Positions 1 to 7,757 of a stretch of DNA of 64,000 nucleotides are shown here, in pieces. The notes below the pieces were generated by a model. It saw nothing but the letters and a program-made list of their open reading frames with translations. It was not told the origin of the DNA and made no database searches. The position numbers and the translations under genes were made by a program. Position 1 is the stretch's first letter. Every line of letters starts with the position of its first letter. The DNA comes from Agromyces soli (GTDB lineage: Bacteria; Actinomycetota; Actinomycetes; Actinomycetales; Microbacteriaceae), in the NCBI RefSeq assembly GCF_022811605.1, contig NZ_CP094533.1, positions 3,348,001-3,412,000 of the forward strand. The letters run 5' to 3'.

Positions 1-1569
1 GGCACCGAGGATGTCGGTGAGGGCCGCGTAACGGGTCTCACCGTTCACGGTGTCGGAGATGAGGCCCATGGCGATGCCGGCGACCGGGGCGCGCAGCGGC
101 ACACCGGCGTTCAGCAGCGACAGGGTCGAGGCGCAGACGGAGCCCATCGAGGTCGAGCCGTTGGAGCCGAGGGCCTCGGACACCTGACGGATCGCGTAGG
201 GGAACTCCTCGCGCGTCGGCAGCACCGGCACGAGCGCGCGCTCGGCGAGTGCGCCGTGCCCGATCTCGCGACGCTTCGGCGACCCGACGCGACCGGTCTC
301 ACCGGTCGAGTAGGGCGGGAAGTTGTAGTTGTGCATGTAGCGCTTCTTGGTGACCGGGCTCAGCGAGTCGATCTGCTGCTCGAGCTTCAGCATGTTCAGC
401 GTGGTGACGCCCAGGATCTGGGTCTCGCCGCGCTGGAAGATGGCCGAGCCGTGCACGCGGGGCACGACCTGCACCTCGGCGTCGAGCGGGCGGATGTCGG
501 CGAGGCCGCGGCCGTCGATGCGGACGCCCTCTTCGAGCACGCGCGTGCGCATGACCTTCTTGGTGACCGACTTGTAGGCCGCGGAGACCTCGGCGTTGGC
601 CGACTCGGGCAGCTCGCCCGCCTCGACCTTGGCCGCGACGTGCTCCTTGACGCGCGCCTTGAGGGCGTCGTCGGCGTCCTGGCGCTCGACCTTGCCGGCG
701 ATCTGGTAGACGTCCTTGAGCTCGGCGGCGGCGAAGGCCTCGACGGCCTCCTTGACCTCGGGCTGGTACGGCGGGAACGTCGGGTAGTCGGCGACGGGCT
801 TCGCCGCGGTCTTCGCGACCGCGAGCTGCGCCTCGACGAGCTGCTTGATGAAGGGCTTCGAGGCCTCGATGCCCTGCGCGATGACGGTCTCGTCGGGCTT
901 GACGGCGCCGCCCTGGATGAGGTTCCACGCGTTGTCGGTCGCCTCGGCCTCGATCATCATGATCGCGACGTCCTCGGAGCCGTCGGCCTCGGTCACGACG
1001 CGGCCCGCGACGACCATGCTGAACACGGCCTCCTCGAGCTGGCCGTGCTTCGGGAACGCGACCCACTGGCCGTCGATGAGCGCGACGCGGACGCCGGCGA
1101 CCGGACCGGAGAACGGCAGGCCGGACAGCTGCGTCGAGAGCGACGCGGCGTTGATGGCGAGCACGTCGTAGAGCTCGTCGGGCTCGATGGCGAGGACGGT
1201 CACGACGACCTGGACCTCGTTGCGCAGGCCCTCGACGAAGGAGGGGCGGAGCGGGCGGTCGATGAGGCGGCAGGTGAGGATCGCCTCGGTCGAGGGGCGG
1301 CCCTCGCGACGGAAGAACGAGCCGGGGATGCGACCCGCGGCGTACATGCGCTCCTCGACGTCGATCGTGAGGGGGAAGAAGTCGAAGTGATCCTTCGGCT
1401 GCTTCGAGACGCTCGTCGCCGAGAGCAGCATGGTCTCTTCGTCGATGTAGGCGACCGCGGAGCCCTGCGCCTGCTGGGCGAGGCGTCCGGTCTCGAAGCG
1501 GATGGTGCGGGTGCCGAACTTGCCGTTGTCGATGACGGTCTCGGCGAACGTGATTTCAGGACCTTCCAA
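1..1569 (-). CDS. pnp: Polyribonucleotide nucleotidyltransferase (PNPase), 3' end cut by window edge
   Basis: Phosphorolytic 3'-5' exoribonuclease of RNA turnover. The 523 visible codons cover the first RNase PH-like core (starting MEGPEIT, with [14 protein letters not shown] at about residue 95), the helical linker, and most of the second RNase PH core, ending in [14 protein letters not shown] and the following [13 protein letters not shown]. The rest of the catalytic core, KH and S1 domains lie beyond base 1. The start is a TTG, chosen because AAAGGAG sits about 9 nt upstream and the family's conserved MEGPE N-terminus begins exactly there; no in-frame ATG fits. It is preceded by a candidate Actino-pnp leader RNA. 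rpsO, its usual neighbour, is 11 kb upstream here. Confidence 0.95.
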   Translation of the reverse strand, partial: MEGPEITFAETVIDNGKFGTRTIRFETGRLAQQAQGSAVAYIDEETMLLSATSVSKQPKDHFDFFPLTIDVEERMYAAGRIPGSFFRREGRPSTEAILTCRLIDRPLRPSFVEGLRNEVQVVVTVLAIEPDELYDVLAINAASLSTQLSGLPFSGPVAGVRVALIDGQWVAFPKHGQLEEAVFSMVVAGRVVTEADGSEDVAIMMIEAEATDNAWNLIQGGAVKPDETVIAQGIEASKPFIKQLVEAQLAVAKTAAKPVADYPTFPPYQPEVKEAVEAFAAAELKDVYQIAGKVERQDADDALKARVKEHVAAKVEAGELPESANAEVSAAYKSVTKKVMRTRVLEEGVRIDGRGLADIRPLDAEVQVVPRVHGSAIFQRGETQILGVTTLNMLKLEQQIDSLSPVTKKRYMHNYNFPPYSTGETGRVGSPKRREIGHGALAERALVPVLPTREEFPYAIRQVSEALGSNGSTSMGSVCASTLSLLNAGVPLRAPVAGIAMGLISDTVNGETRYAALTDILGA

Positions 1570-1671
1570 GAGGTCTCTCTCCTTTGTTTCCCGTCGCACC
1601 CCGTGTGGGCACGACTGCATACGAAGGAGCAGGAACAGGCAATACGAATCGCATCAGGACGATGCGCTCAC

Positions 1672-1740
1672 GCTGGCCACCAGTAGAAGTCCACCGAATC
1701 GAGTCGGTAAGCCACCACAGGGGACCAGCTTCCTGCCGGC
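1672..1740 (-). ncRNA. Candidate Actino-pnp leader RNA
   Basis: The pnp leader (read on the minus strand) contains GCTGGTCCCCTGTGGTGGCT, a small CCGA-N6-TCGG stem and an ACTTCTACTGGTGGCC block, about 100 nt before the pnp TTG. Position, GC-rich stem layout and these sequence blocks agree with my memory of the Actino-pnp RNA motif, a conserved structured element in front of PNPase genes in actinobacteria, presumably used for autoregulation. Boundaries are approximate; identification is from memory of the family, not from a covariance search. Confidence 0.6.
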
Positions 1741-1762
1741 CTGCTCCGAAGGTGCTCGGTGT

Positions 1763-3841
1763 TCAGTTGCGGTTCGCGGCCCGCTGCGAGGCAGAGCTGC
1801 GATGCGGCGACCACTCGGGCAACCGCTTCGACTCTAGCAGAGCGGCCCCGGTCGGAGCCGGAATCCGGAGTAGGGCGAGTTCCGGCCGCTTCGGCGAGCG
1901 GCCCTCCCCCGCGGTCCGTCCGCGCAGCCGCCGGACCACCCAGGGCAGCACGTGCACCGCCATCCAGGCGGGCCCCGAGACCCGCGTCCGGTGCGCGCCG
2001 TCGTGCAGCGCGAGCTCGAGGTCGGCGAGGACCGCGGCGTCCGGGATGCCGAGCGCGCGCGCCGCGGCGTAGGCCAGCGTGCGGTGGCCGGCGGGGTTCA
2101 GGTGCACCCGGTCGGCCGCCCAGCTGGAGCGGGCGCGCAGCTCGGCGGCGTGCTCGACGTCGACCAGCACGGCGCCGTGCTCCGCCGCGAGCGCGCGGAG
2201 CCGCGCGTCGAAGCGGGCGAATCGGGCCCGGAGGCCGCGCACCTCCCAGCGCTCCGGCAGGAACGGGGTGACGACGAGCACCCGGCAGCCTGCGGCGGCG
2301 GCCGCGCGCAGACCCGCTCCGAGCTGATCGGCGAGCGCGACGGGGTCCGCGCCGCGCTGCACGAGGTCGTTGCCGCCGACGAAGATGCCGACGAGCTCCG
2401 CGCCGAGCGCGAGCGCCGCGGGCAGCTGCTCGTCGACCACGTCCCGGATGCGGCGGCTGCGCACTGCGAGGTTCGCGTACTCGACGCCGGGCCCCGGCCG
2501 GCTCATCGCGAGCAGCATGGCGAGCCGGTCGGCCCAGCCGCGGTACTCGCCCGGGGCCGTGCGCGAGTCGTCGCAGAGCCCCTCGGTGAGCGAGTCGCCC
2601 ACCGCGACGAAGCGGAGCGGCGCCTCGGCGGCGCGGGTCCGGCCGGGCTCGGCCGGGCCGGGAACGGATGCCGGGTGCGGCGCGGGCGGGGCCGGTGCGA
2701 CCTGGCCCGGTGCCGCCGACGCGAGCCCCGCGGCGCGCGCCCTGGCGTCGCGGTAGTGGGCGAGCAGCTCCTCGCAGAGCACGTCCCACCCCCGGCCCAC
2801 GACGCCGCGGCGGGCCGCCCGGCCGAAGGCGCGGCGCTTCGCGGCATCGCCCGCGAGGTCCGCGACGCGGGCGGCGAACTCGTCGAGGTCGCCCGGTCGG
2901 TAGAGCCAGCCGTCGACGCTCTGCCGCACGAGGTCGAGCGGGCCGCCCGCGCCGGTGGCGACGACGGGCACACCGCTCGCGTGCGCCTCCTGCACGGTCT
3001 GGCAGAACGTCTCGCTCTCCCCCGGGTGCACGAAGACGTCGAAGCTCGCGAGCGTCGTCGCGAGCTCCTCGCCGCCGAGGAACCCGGTGAAGACCGCGTC
3101 CGGCAGCAGCGCCTCGAGCTCGTCGCGGGAGGGGCCGTCGCCGACGACGACGAGTTGGATTCCGGGCACGCCGCGGAGCGCCAGCAGATCCTCGACCTGC
3201 TTCTCGGGCGCGAGCCGGCCGACGTAGCCCACGACGACCTCGCCGCCGGGTGCGATCCGCCGCCGCCAGGCCTCGTCGCGACGACCCGGCCGGAAGCGCT
3301 CGAGGTCGACACCGCGCCGCCACAGCCGGGAGCCGGAGACGCCGAGCGCGTCGAGCCGCTCGAGCGCCGAGCTCGAGGGTGCGAGCGTGAGCGTCGCCCG
3401 GCCGTGCAGCCGCGCGACGTGCCGCTCCAGCGCCGGTGCCGCGGCCGGGACTCCGTAGCGGGCGGCGTAGGCCGGGACATCCGTCTGGTAGACCGCGACG
3501 CTCGGCGCCCCGATCGCCTCGGCGGCGCGCACGCCCTGCCACCCCAGCACGAACGGCGAGGCGAGGTGCACGACGTCGGGCGAGAACTCGGCGAGCGCGG
3601 CGGTGAGCCGGCGCAGGCCGGGCACCGCGATCCGCACCTGCGGGTAGCGCGGCAGCGGCGTCGACGGCAGCTGCACGAGCCGCGCCCCGCGGAGCGCCGC
3701 CTCGTCGACGCGGCCGGCGCGCGGTGCGATGACGAGGGCCTCGTGCCCGGCGCGCTCCAGGTGCCCCAGCACCTGGAGGAGCGAGTGGGTGACCCCGTTC
3801 ATGTGCGGGAGGAACGATTCGGCGAGGATCGCGACCTTCAC
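1763..3841 (-). CDS. Fusion protein: GT4 glycosyltransferase + SGNH/GDSL hydrolase
   Basis: A 692-residue two-domain protein. Residues 1-365 are a GT-B, family 4 glycosyltransferase resembling actinobacterial alpha-mannosyltransferases (N-terminal VKVAILAESFLPHMNG; GYVGRLAPEKQ near 205; the EX7E motif at E277 and E285). A Pro/Ala-rich linker (about 370-408) leads into an SGNH hydrolase: GDSL at 415-418, GGND at 489-492 and a C-terminal DRVHLNPAGH carrying the Asp-x-x-His pair. No ATG, GTG or TTG codon exists in the linker (its valines are GTC/GTT, leucines CTC), so separate translation of the second domain is unlikely. GTG start at the GT4 N-terminus; the frame is open further upstream but overlaps dodecin antisense. 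Likely glycolipid or envelope glycan synthesis coupled to deacylation, which is inference. Confidence 0.85.
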   Translation of the reverse strand: MKVAILAESFLPHMNGVTHSLLQVLGHLERAGHEALVIAPRAGRVDEAALRGARLVQLPSTPLPRYPQVRIAVPGLRRLTAALAEFSPDVVHLASPFVLGWQGVRAAEAIGAPSVAVYQTDVPAYAARYGVPAAAPALERHVARLHGRATLTLAPSSSALERLDALGVSGSRLWRRGVDLERFRPGRRDEAWRRRIAPGGEVVVGYVGRLAPEKQVEDLLALRGVPGIQLVVVGDGPSRDELEALLPDAVFTGFLGGEELATTLASFDVFVHPGESETFCQTVQEAHASGVPVVATGAGGPLDLVRQSVDGWLYRPGDLDEFAARVADLAGDAAKRRAFGRAARRGVVGRGWDVLCEELLAHYRDARARAAGLASAAPGQVAPAPPAPHPASVPGPAEPGRTRAAEAPLRFVAVGDSLTEGLCDDSRTAPGEYRGWADRLAMLLAMSRPGPGVEYANLAVRSRRIRDVVDEQLPAALALGAELVGIFVGGNDLVQRGADPVALADQLGAGLRAAAAAGCRVLVVTPFLPERWEVRGLRARFARFDARLRALAAEHGAVLVDVEHAAELRARSSWAADRVHLNPAGHRTLAYAAARALGIPDAAVLADLELALHDGAHRTRVSGPAWMAVHVLPWVVRRLRGRTAGEGRSPKRPELALLRIPAPTGAALLESKRLPEWSPHRSSASQRAANRN

Positions 3842-4052
3842 GAGACCAGGGTGCCCCGGCTGCGCCGCCGCACCGCGCGAAAGCGGGCCCGGGCACCGAG
3901 GATTCACCGCCGCGTCGGCGAGCGTTCGCCGCCCGGTCGCGAACCCGTCGCCGGACGGACAGCGCTCGAGCCTTGCCGCCGTGCCGGGAGCGGCGTTGCA
4001 TGGCAGGGCGGCGCCGCATCCGAGCACCGCTCCATCGATCGAGGAGGATCCC

Positions 4053-4259
4053 ATGGCATCCGTCGCCCGCGTGACGACCATCACCGCCCGCTCCGAGCAG
4101 AGCTTCGACGACGCGATCTCCGCGGGCGTCGCCCGGGCGTCCGAGACGCTGCGCAACGTCTCCGGAGCCTGGGTGAAGGAGCAGAAGATCGAGGCCAGCG
4201 ACGGGGTGATCACCGGTTGGTCGGTCACGCTCGAAGTGACCTTCGTGCTCGACGACTGA
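4053..4259 (+). CDS. Dodecin family flavin-binding protein
   Basis: 68-residue protein of exactly the dodecin length and pattern: short beta strand, helix (SEQSFDDAISAGVARASETL), then two strands with VSGAWVKEQKIE and ITGWSVTLEVTFVL. Dodecins form hollow 12-mers that store riboflavin, FMN or CoA and buffer free flavin. The conserved W in SGAW and the ITGW segment are seen. An excellent ribosome site (GAGGAGG) lies 5 nt before the ATG. It is transcribed divergently from the glycosyltransferase fusion and sits upstream of dedA. Confidence 0.92.
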   Translation: MASVARVTTITARSEQSFDDAISAGVARASETLRNVSGAWVKEQKIEASDGVITGWSVTLEVTFVLDD

Positions 4260-4313
4260 CGGCGCTCGCCGCTCGGCCACCCGCTGTTCACCCCGCCGGG
4301 ATAGCAAGGCGGG

Positions 4314-4898
4314 GTGTCAGACGACGCCCTCGCCCAGCTCGCCGCCTCGCCGTGGCTGCTGCCCGCGCTCTTCGCGCTCGTCGTCGGCGACGCCTTCCTC
4401 GTGGTGCTGCCGAGCGAGACCCTCGTCGTGGCCCTGGGGGCGCTCGCGGCGACCACGGGGCATCCGAATCCGCTCGTCGTGATCCCGGTCGCCGCGGTCG
4501 GCGCCGTCCTCGGCGACCTCGCCTGCTACGCGATCGGCCGCGCCGGCGGCCTCGAGCGCTGGGCGTGGCAGCGGAAGCCGCGGGTCGCCGCGGCGATCGA
4601 GCGGGTGCGTCGCACCGTGGGCCGCCGCACCGCCGTGCTCGTGTTCACCGCCCGCTACGTGCCCTTCGCCCGCATCGCCGTGAACCTCGCCGCCGGCGCC
4701 GTACGGATCCCGCTCGGCCGGTACCTGCCGCTCTCGGCGGCGGCGGGGCTTGCGTGGGCGGTGTTCAACACGGCGATGGGGGCGATCGTCGGCTCCGCCT
4801 TCGCGGACCGGCCGCTGCTCGCCCTCGCGATCTCGGTGCCCGTCGCGATCCTCGCGGGCCTCGGGGTCGACGCGCTCGTCCGCCGTTTCGCCCCCTGA
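4314..4898 (+). CDS. DedA family membrane protein
   Basis: 194-residue integral membrane protein with four or more hydrophobic segments, a central basic loop, and the DedA/SNARE-associated signature region: an early GDAFLVVLPSE segment, GDLACYAIGR near 85, and the FTARYVPFARIAVNLAAG block at about 110-128, matching the conserved R-x-x-P-x-x-R of the family. DedA proteins are linked to lipid (undecaprenyl phosphate or phosphatidylethanolamine) flipping and envelope homeostasis; this assignment is family-level. GTG start, without a convincing SD. Confidence 0.85.
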   Translation: MSDDALAQLAASPWLLPALFALVVGDAFLVVLPSETLVVALGALAATTGHPNPLVVIPVAAVGAVLGDLACYAIGRAGGLERWAWQRKPRVAAAIERVRRTVGRRTAVLVFTARYVPFARIAVNLAAGAVRIPLGRYLPLSAAAGLAWAVFNTAMGAIVGSAFADRPLLALAISVPVAILAGLGVDALVRRFAP

Positions 4899-4912
4899 GC
4901 CCGCTGAAAACG

Positions 4913-4950
4913 CCGAGTTGCCCGACTTTCATGAAAGTCGGGCAACTCGG
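4913..4950. terminator. 38-bp perfect palindrome between convergent genes
   Basis: CCGAGTTGCCCGACTTTCA at 4913-4931 is followed directly by its exact reverse complement to 4950, with no spacer. It lies between the ends of dedA (plus) and the FMN reductase (minus), so it can form a 19-bp hairpin in either transcript and probably terminates both. It is much more AT-balanced than its surroundings. Confidence 0.75.
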
Positions 4951-4965
4951 TTGGGTGGGCGGGGG

Positions 4966-5598
4966 TTACTCGCCGGCGAGGCCGCCGATGAGGTGCCCCA
5001 TCGGCCGGTCGAGCCGGAACGGGTCGCTGACGAGCTGCGAGCGGTCGGTGCGCTCGACCAGCTCGGCGAACTCCTTGGCGCCGCGGAAGATGCGGTCGGG
5101 CAGCGAGCGCACGCCGTCGCCGTCCGCGCCGCCCCAGTCGCTCGTCGCGGCGAACACGCCGGTGGTCACCGGCACCGCGTGCAGGTAGGTGAACAGCGGG
5201 CGCATCGCGTAGTCGATCGCGAGGGAGTGCCGGGGCGTGCCGCCGGTCGCGCCGAGCAGCACCGGCAGATCGGTGAGGGCCTGCGGGTCGATCACGTCGA
5301 TGAACGACTTGAACAGTCCCGCATAGCTCGTCGTGAAGATCGGCGTGACGGCGATGAGCCCGTCGGCCGAGGCCACGGCGTCGAGCGCCTCCTCGAGCTT
5401 CGGCGGCGCGAAGCCCATGAGCAGGTGGTTCGTGATGTCGTGGGCGAGCTCGCGCAGCTCGAAGGTGCGCACCTCGGCCTCGACCCCGCGCTCGGCGAGC
5501 GCGGCGACCGAGTCCGCGGCGAGGCGGTCGGCGAGCTGACGGGTCGAGCTCGGGGTGGAGAGCCCCGCCGAGACGACGACGATCTGCTTGGTGGTCAT
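4966..5598 (-). CDS. FMN reductase, CE1759 family (LLM-partnered)
   Basis: 210-residue flavodoxin-fold NAD(P)H-dependent FMN reductase. It has an N-terminal VVVSAGLSTPSSTRQLADRL phosphate-binding loop, a TPIFTTSYAGLFKSFID segment characteristic of the NADPH-dependent FMN reductase superfamily, and LLGATGGTPRHSLAIDYAMRP typical of the CE1759 subgroup. It would supply reduced FMN to the LLM monooxygenase encoded immediately upstream; the two reading frames overlap by 4 nt (ATGA), so translation is coupled. The physiological substrate of this pair is not known. Confidence 0.9.
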   Translation of the reverse strand: MTTKQIVVVSAGLSTPSSTRQLADRLAADSVAALAERGVEAEVRTFELRELAHDITNHLLMGFAPPKLEEALDAVASADGLIAVTPIFTTSYAGLFKSFIDVIDPQALTDLPVLLGATGGTPRHSLAIDYAMRPLFTYLHAVPVTTGVFAATSDWGGADGDGVRSLPDRIFRGAKEFAELVERTDRSQLVSDPFRLDRPMGHLIGGLAGE

Positions 5599-6806
5599 CG
5601 TGCACCTCCTGCACGGGTCGCGGCGGGGCCGAAGGCCGAGCCGGCGGGCGCGGGCGCGTCCTGGTAGGGCGAGGCGCCCACGGTCAGGTTGTCGCCGCGG
5701 TTGGCGTTCGGGGTCGCCTGCCGGGGCGCCTCGTCACCGTACTTCGCGGCGACGAGCGAGGCGTGCGTGGGGGCGTCGGGCACCTCGGCCGGGCGGTTCT
5801 TCGCGAACTCGGTGCGGAGCACCCCGACGACCTCGCCGAGCAGGTCGAGCTGCTCGAGCACGGTCTTCAGCGGCAGGCCCGCGTGGTCGACGAGGAACAG
5901 CTGGCGCTGGTAGTCGCCCACGTAGTCGCGGAAGCCGAGCGTGCGGTCGATGACCTCCTGCGGGCTGCCCACGGTCAGCGGGGTCTGCTGGGTGAACTCC
6001 TCGAGGCTCGGGCCGTGCCCGTAGACCGGCGCGTTGTCGAAGTACGGCCGGAAGTCGCGCACCGCGTCCTGCGAGTTGCGGCGCATGAAGACCTGGCCGC
6101 CGAGGCCGACGATCGCCTGCGCGGCGGTGCCGTGGCCGTGGTGCTCGAAGCGCTGCCGGTACAGCGCGATCATGCGCTGAGTGTGCGAGGCGGGCCAGAA
6201 GATGTGGTTCGCGAAGAAGCCGTCGCCGTAGTAGGCGGCCTGCTCGGCGATCTCCGGGGTGCGGATGGAGCCGTGCCAGACGAACGGGGGCACGCCGTCG
6301 AGCGGGCGCGGCGTCGAGGTGAAGCCCTGCAGGGGGGTGCGGAACTTGCCCTCCCAGTCGACGACGTCCTCGCGCCAGAGGCGGTGCAGCAGCTCGTAGC
6401 TCTCGACGGCGATGGGCAGGCCCTGCCGGATGTCCTTGCCGAACCAGGGGTAGACCGGCCCGGTGTTGCCGCGCCCGATCATGAGGTCGGCGCGGCCGCC
6501 CGAGACGTGCTGGAGCATCGCGTAGTCCTCGGCGATCTTCACCGGGTCGTTCGTGGTGATGAGCGTCGTCGCGGTGGAGAGCTGGAGGGTCGAGGTCTGG
6601 CCGGCGATGTACGCGAGCGTCGTCGTGGGCGAGGAGGACCAGAACGGCGGGTTGTGGTGCTCGCCGAGGGCGAAGACGTCGAGGCCGACCTCTTCGGCGT
6701 GCTTGGCGATGGCGACGGTGGCCTGGATCCGCTCGGCCTCGGTCGGCGTGCGGCCGGTCGTCGGGTCCTGCGTGATGTCGCTGACGGTGAAGATTCCGAA
6801 CTGCAC
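5595..6806 (-). CDS. LLM class flavin-dependent oxidoreductase, CE1758 family
   Basis: 403-residue luciferase-like TIM-barrel monooxygenase. It starts MQFGIFTVSDI, carries the LDVFALGEHHNPPFWSSSP active-site region and the phosphate-binding RADLMIGRGNTGPVYPWFG segment, and has a Pro/Ala-rich tail after residue 360. With the downstream CE1759-type reductase it forms the two-component reductase/monooxygenase unit known from actinobacteria. AGGAGG precedes the ATG. The 5' region contains an ATGC-gttt-GCAT inverted repeat (6841-6852) and a long palindrome (6881-6919), plausible regulator sites shared with the divergent gene. Confidence 0.9.
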   Translation of the reverse strand: MQFGIFTVSDITQDPTTGRTPTEAERIQATVAIAKHAEEVGLDVFALGEHHNPPFWSSSPTTTLAYIAGQTSTLQLSTATTLITTNDPVKIAEDYAMLQHVSGGRADLMIGRGNTGPVYPWFGKDIRQGLPIAVESYELLHRLWREDVVDWEGKFRTPLQGFTSTPRPLDGVPPFVWHGSIRTPEIAEQAAYYGDGFFANHIFWPASHTQRMIALYRQRFEHHGHGTAAQAIVGLGGQVFMRRNSQDAVRDFRPYFDNAPVYGHGPSLEEFTQQTPLTVGSPQEVIDRTLGFRDYVGDYQRQLFLVDHAGLPLKTVLEQLDLLGEVVGVLRTEFAKNRPAEVPDAPTHASLVAAKYGDEAPRQATPNANRGDNLTVGASPYQDAPAPAGSAFGPAATRAGGAR

Positions 6807-6880
6807 GGCGTCCTCCTGGGGTGCGGGTCGAGTGCTTTCAATGCGTTTGCATAGACAGGAACGAGCTCGCCCCCGAAGCT

Positions 6881-6919
6881 ATTCCCGCTTCGCCGATTCG
6901 ATCGAATCGGCAGCGGAAT
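6881..6919. promoter_or_regulatory. Long palindrome in divergent promoter region
   Basis: GCCGATTCGATCGAATCGGC at 6892-6911 is a perfect 20-bp palindrome. It is flanked by ATTCCCGCT on the left and AGCGGAAT on the right, which also pair apart from small bulges, extending the symmetry to about 39 bp. It sits between the LLM operon (minus) and the GT2 gene (plus). It may be a dimeric regulator operator or a hairpin; the binding protein is not identifiable. Confidence 0.6.
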
Positions 6920-6986
6920 GACGCACCGGATCCAGTCTGCCCTGCCGCCGCGATCCGCGGACACCCGGGGTCTAGACTCCGGGGTG

Positions 6987-7757
6987 ATGGGCAGCATCTC
7001 GGTCGTCATCCCCTGCTTGGACGATGCCGCCATGCTCCGGGTCTGCCTCTCCGCGCTGGCCGCGCAGACCCGCCCCGCCGACGAGATCATCGTCGTCGAC
7101 AACGGCTCGAGCGACGACTCGGCCGCCGTGGCCCGCGCCGTGGGCGCCCGCGTCGTGACCGAGCCGCGCCGCGGCATCTGGCCAGCGACCGCCGCCGGCT
7201 TCGACGCGGCTCGCGGCGAGCTGCTCGCCCGACTCGACGCGGACTCGGTGCCCCCGCCCGACTGGCTCGCCCGCGTCGAGCGACGGATGGCGGAGGCCGA
7301 CGCTCCCACCGCGGTCACCGGCCCCGGCCGCTTCTACGGGGGCACCGCGTTCACGCGCTGGGTCGCCAGGCACCTCTACATCGGCGGCTACTTCTGGGCC
7401 ATCGGCATCCTGCTCGGGCATCCGCCGCTCTTCGGCTCGAACTATGCGCTGCGCAGCGAGGCGTGGCGCGAGCTGCGCGGGATCGTCCACCGCGAGCGCG
7501 CCGACGTGCACGACGACCTCGACCTGGCCTGGTGGCTCCGCCCCGGCATGTCCGTCGCCTACGAGCGCAGCCTCCTCGTCGGCGTCTCCGCGCGACCGTT
7601 CGACAGCTGGGCGGCGCTCGGCCGCCGGCTGCGGATGGCGTTCCACACCCTCGCGGTCGAATGGCGGGAGTGGCCGGCGCTCGAGCGGCGCGCCGAGCAC
7701 CGCGCGGCAGCGACGGACACCGCCGTGGCGGACGAGGGCGATCAGGCGGTCGCGTAG
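6987..7757 (+). CDS. Family 2 glycosyltransferase
   Basis: About 256 residues with a GT-A fold of family GT2: SVVIPCLDDAAMLRVCLSAL at the N-terminus, DNGSSDDS, and the metal-binding DADS (DxD) after LLARL, followed by ADVHDDLDLAWWLRPG, matching the later acidic motif of processive-like GT2 enzymes. Acceptor and donor are unknown. A TAGACT box at 6973-6978 places the transcription start at the start codon, so the mRNA is probably leaderless; GTG at 6984 is an alternative start. The 3' end overlaps the convergent hydrolase gene by 16 bp. Confidence 0.85.
   Translation: MGSISVVIPCLDDAAMLRVCLSALAAQTRPADEIIVVDNGSSDDSAAVARAVGARVVTEPRRGIWPATAAGFDAARGELLARLDADSVPPPDWLARVERRMAEADAPTAVTGPGRFYGGTAFTRWVARHLYIGGYFWAIGILLGHPPLFGSNYALRSEAWRELRGIVHRERADVHDDLDLAWWLRPGMSVAYERSLLVGVSARPFDSWAALGRRLRMAFHTLAVEWREWPALERRAEHRAAATDTAVADEGDQAVA

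Noticed and set aside
256..1686. Long plus-strand open frame of 476 codons over pnp
   Set aside because: Low-complexity Arg/Asp/Gly/Leu-rich antisense shadow of pnp, caused by the high GC. The minus strand encodes clear PNPase sequence from a TTG start.
3842..4456. Upstream extension of the glycosyltransferase fusion
   Set aside because: Antisense to dodecin and without glycosyltransferase similarity; the GT4 N-terminus begins at GTG 3841.
1952..5188. 1078-codon plus-strand open frame
   Set aside because: Antisense to the glycosyltransferase-SGNH gene and crosses dodecin and dedA in wrong frames; no domain, purely GC-driven openness.
7742..7757. Tail overlap of GT2 and hydrolase genes as an annotation conflict
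   Set aside because: Both genes have complete family motifs and sensible ends; a 16-bp convergent overlap is acceptable in so dense a genome.
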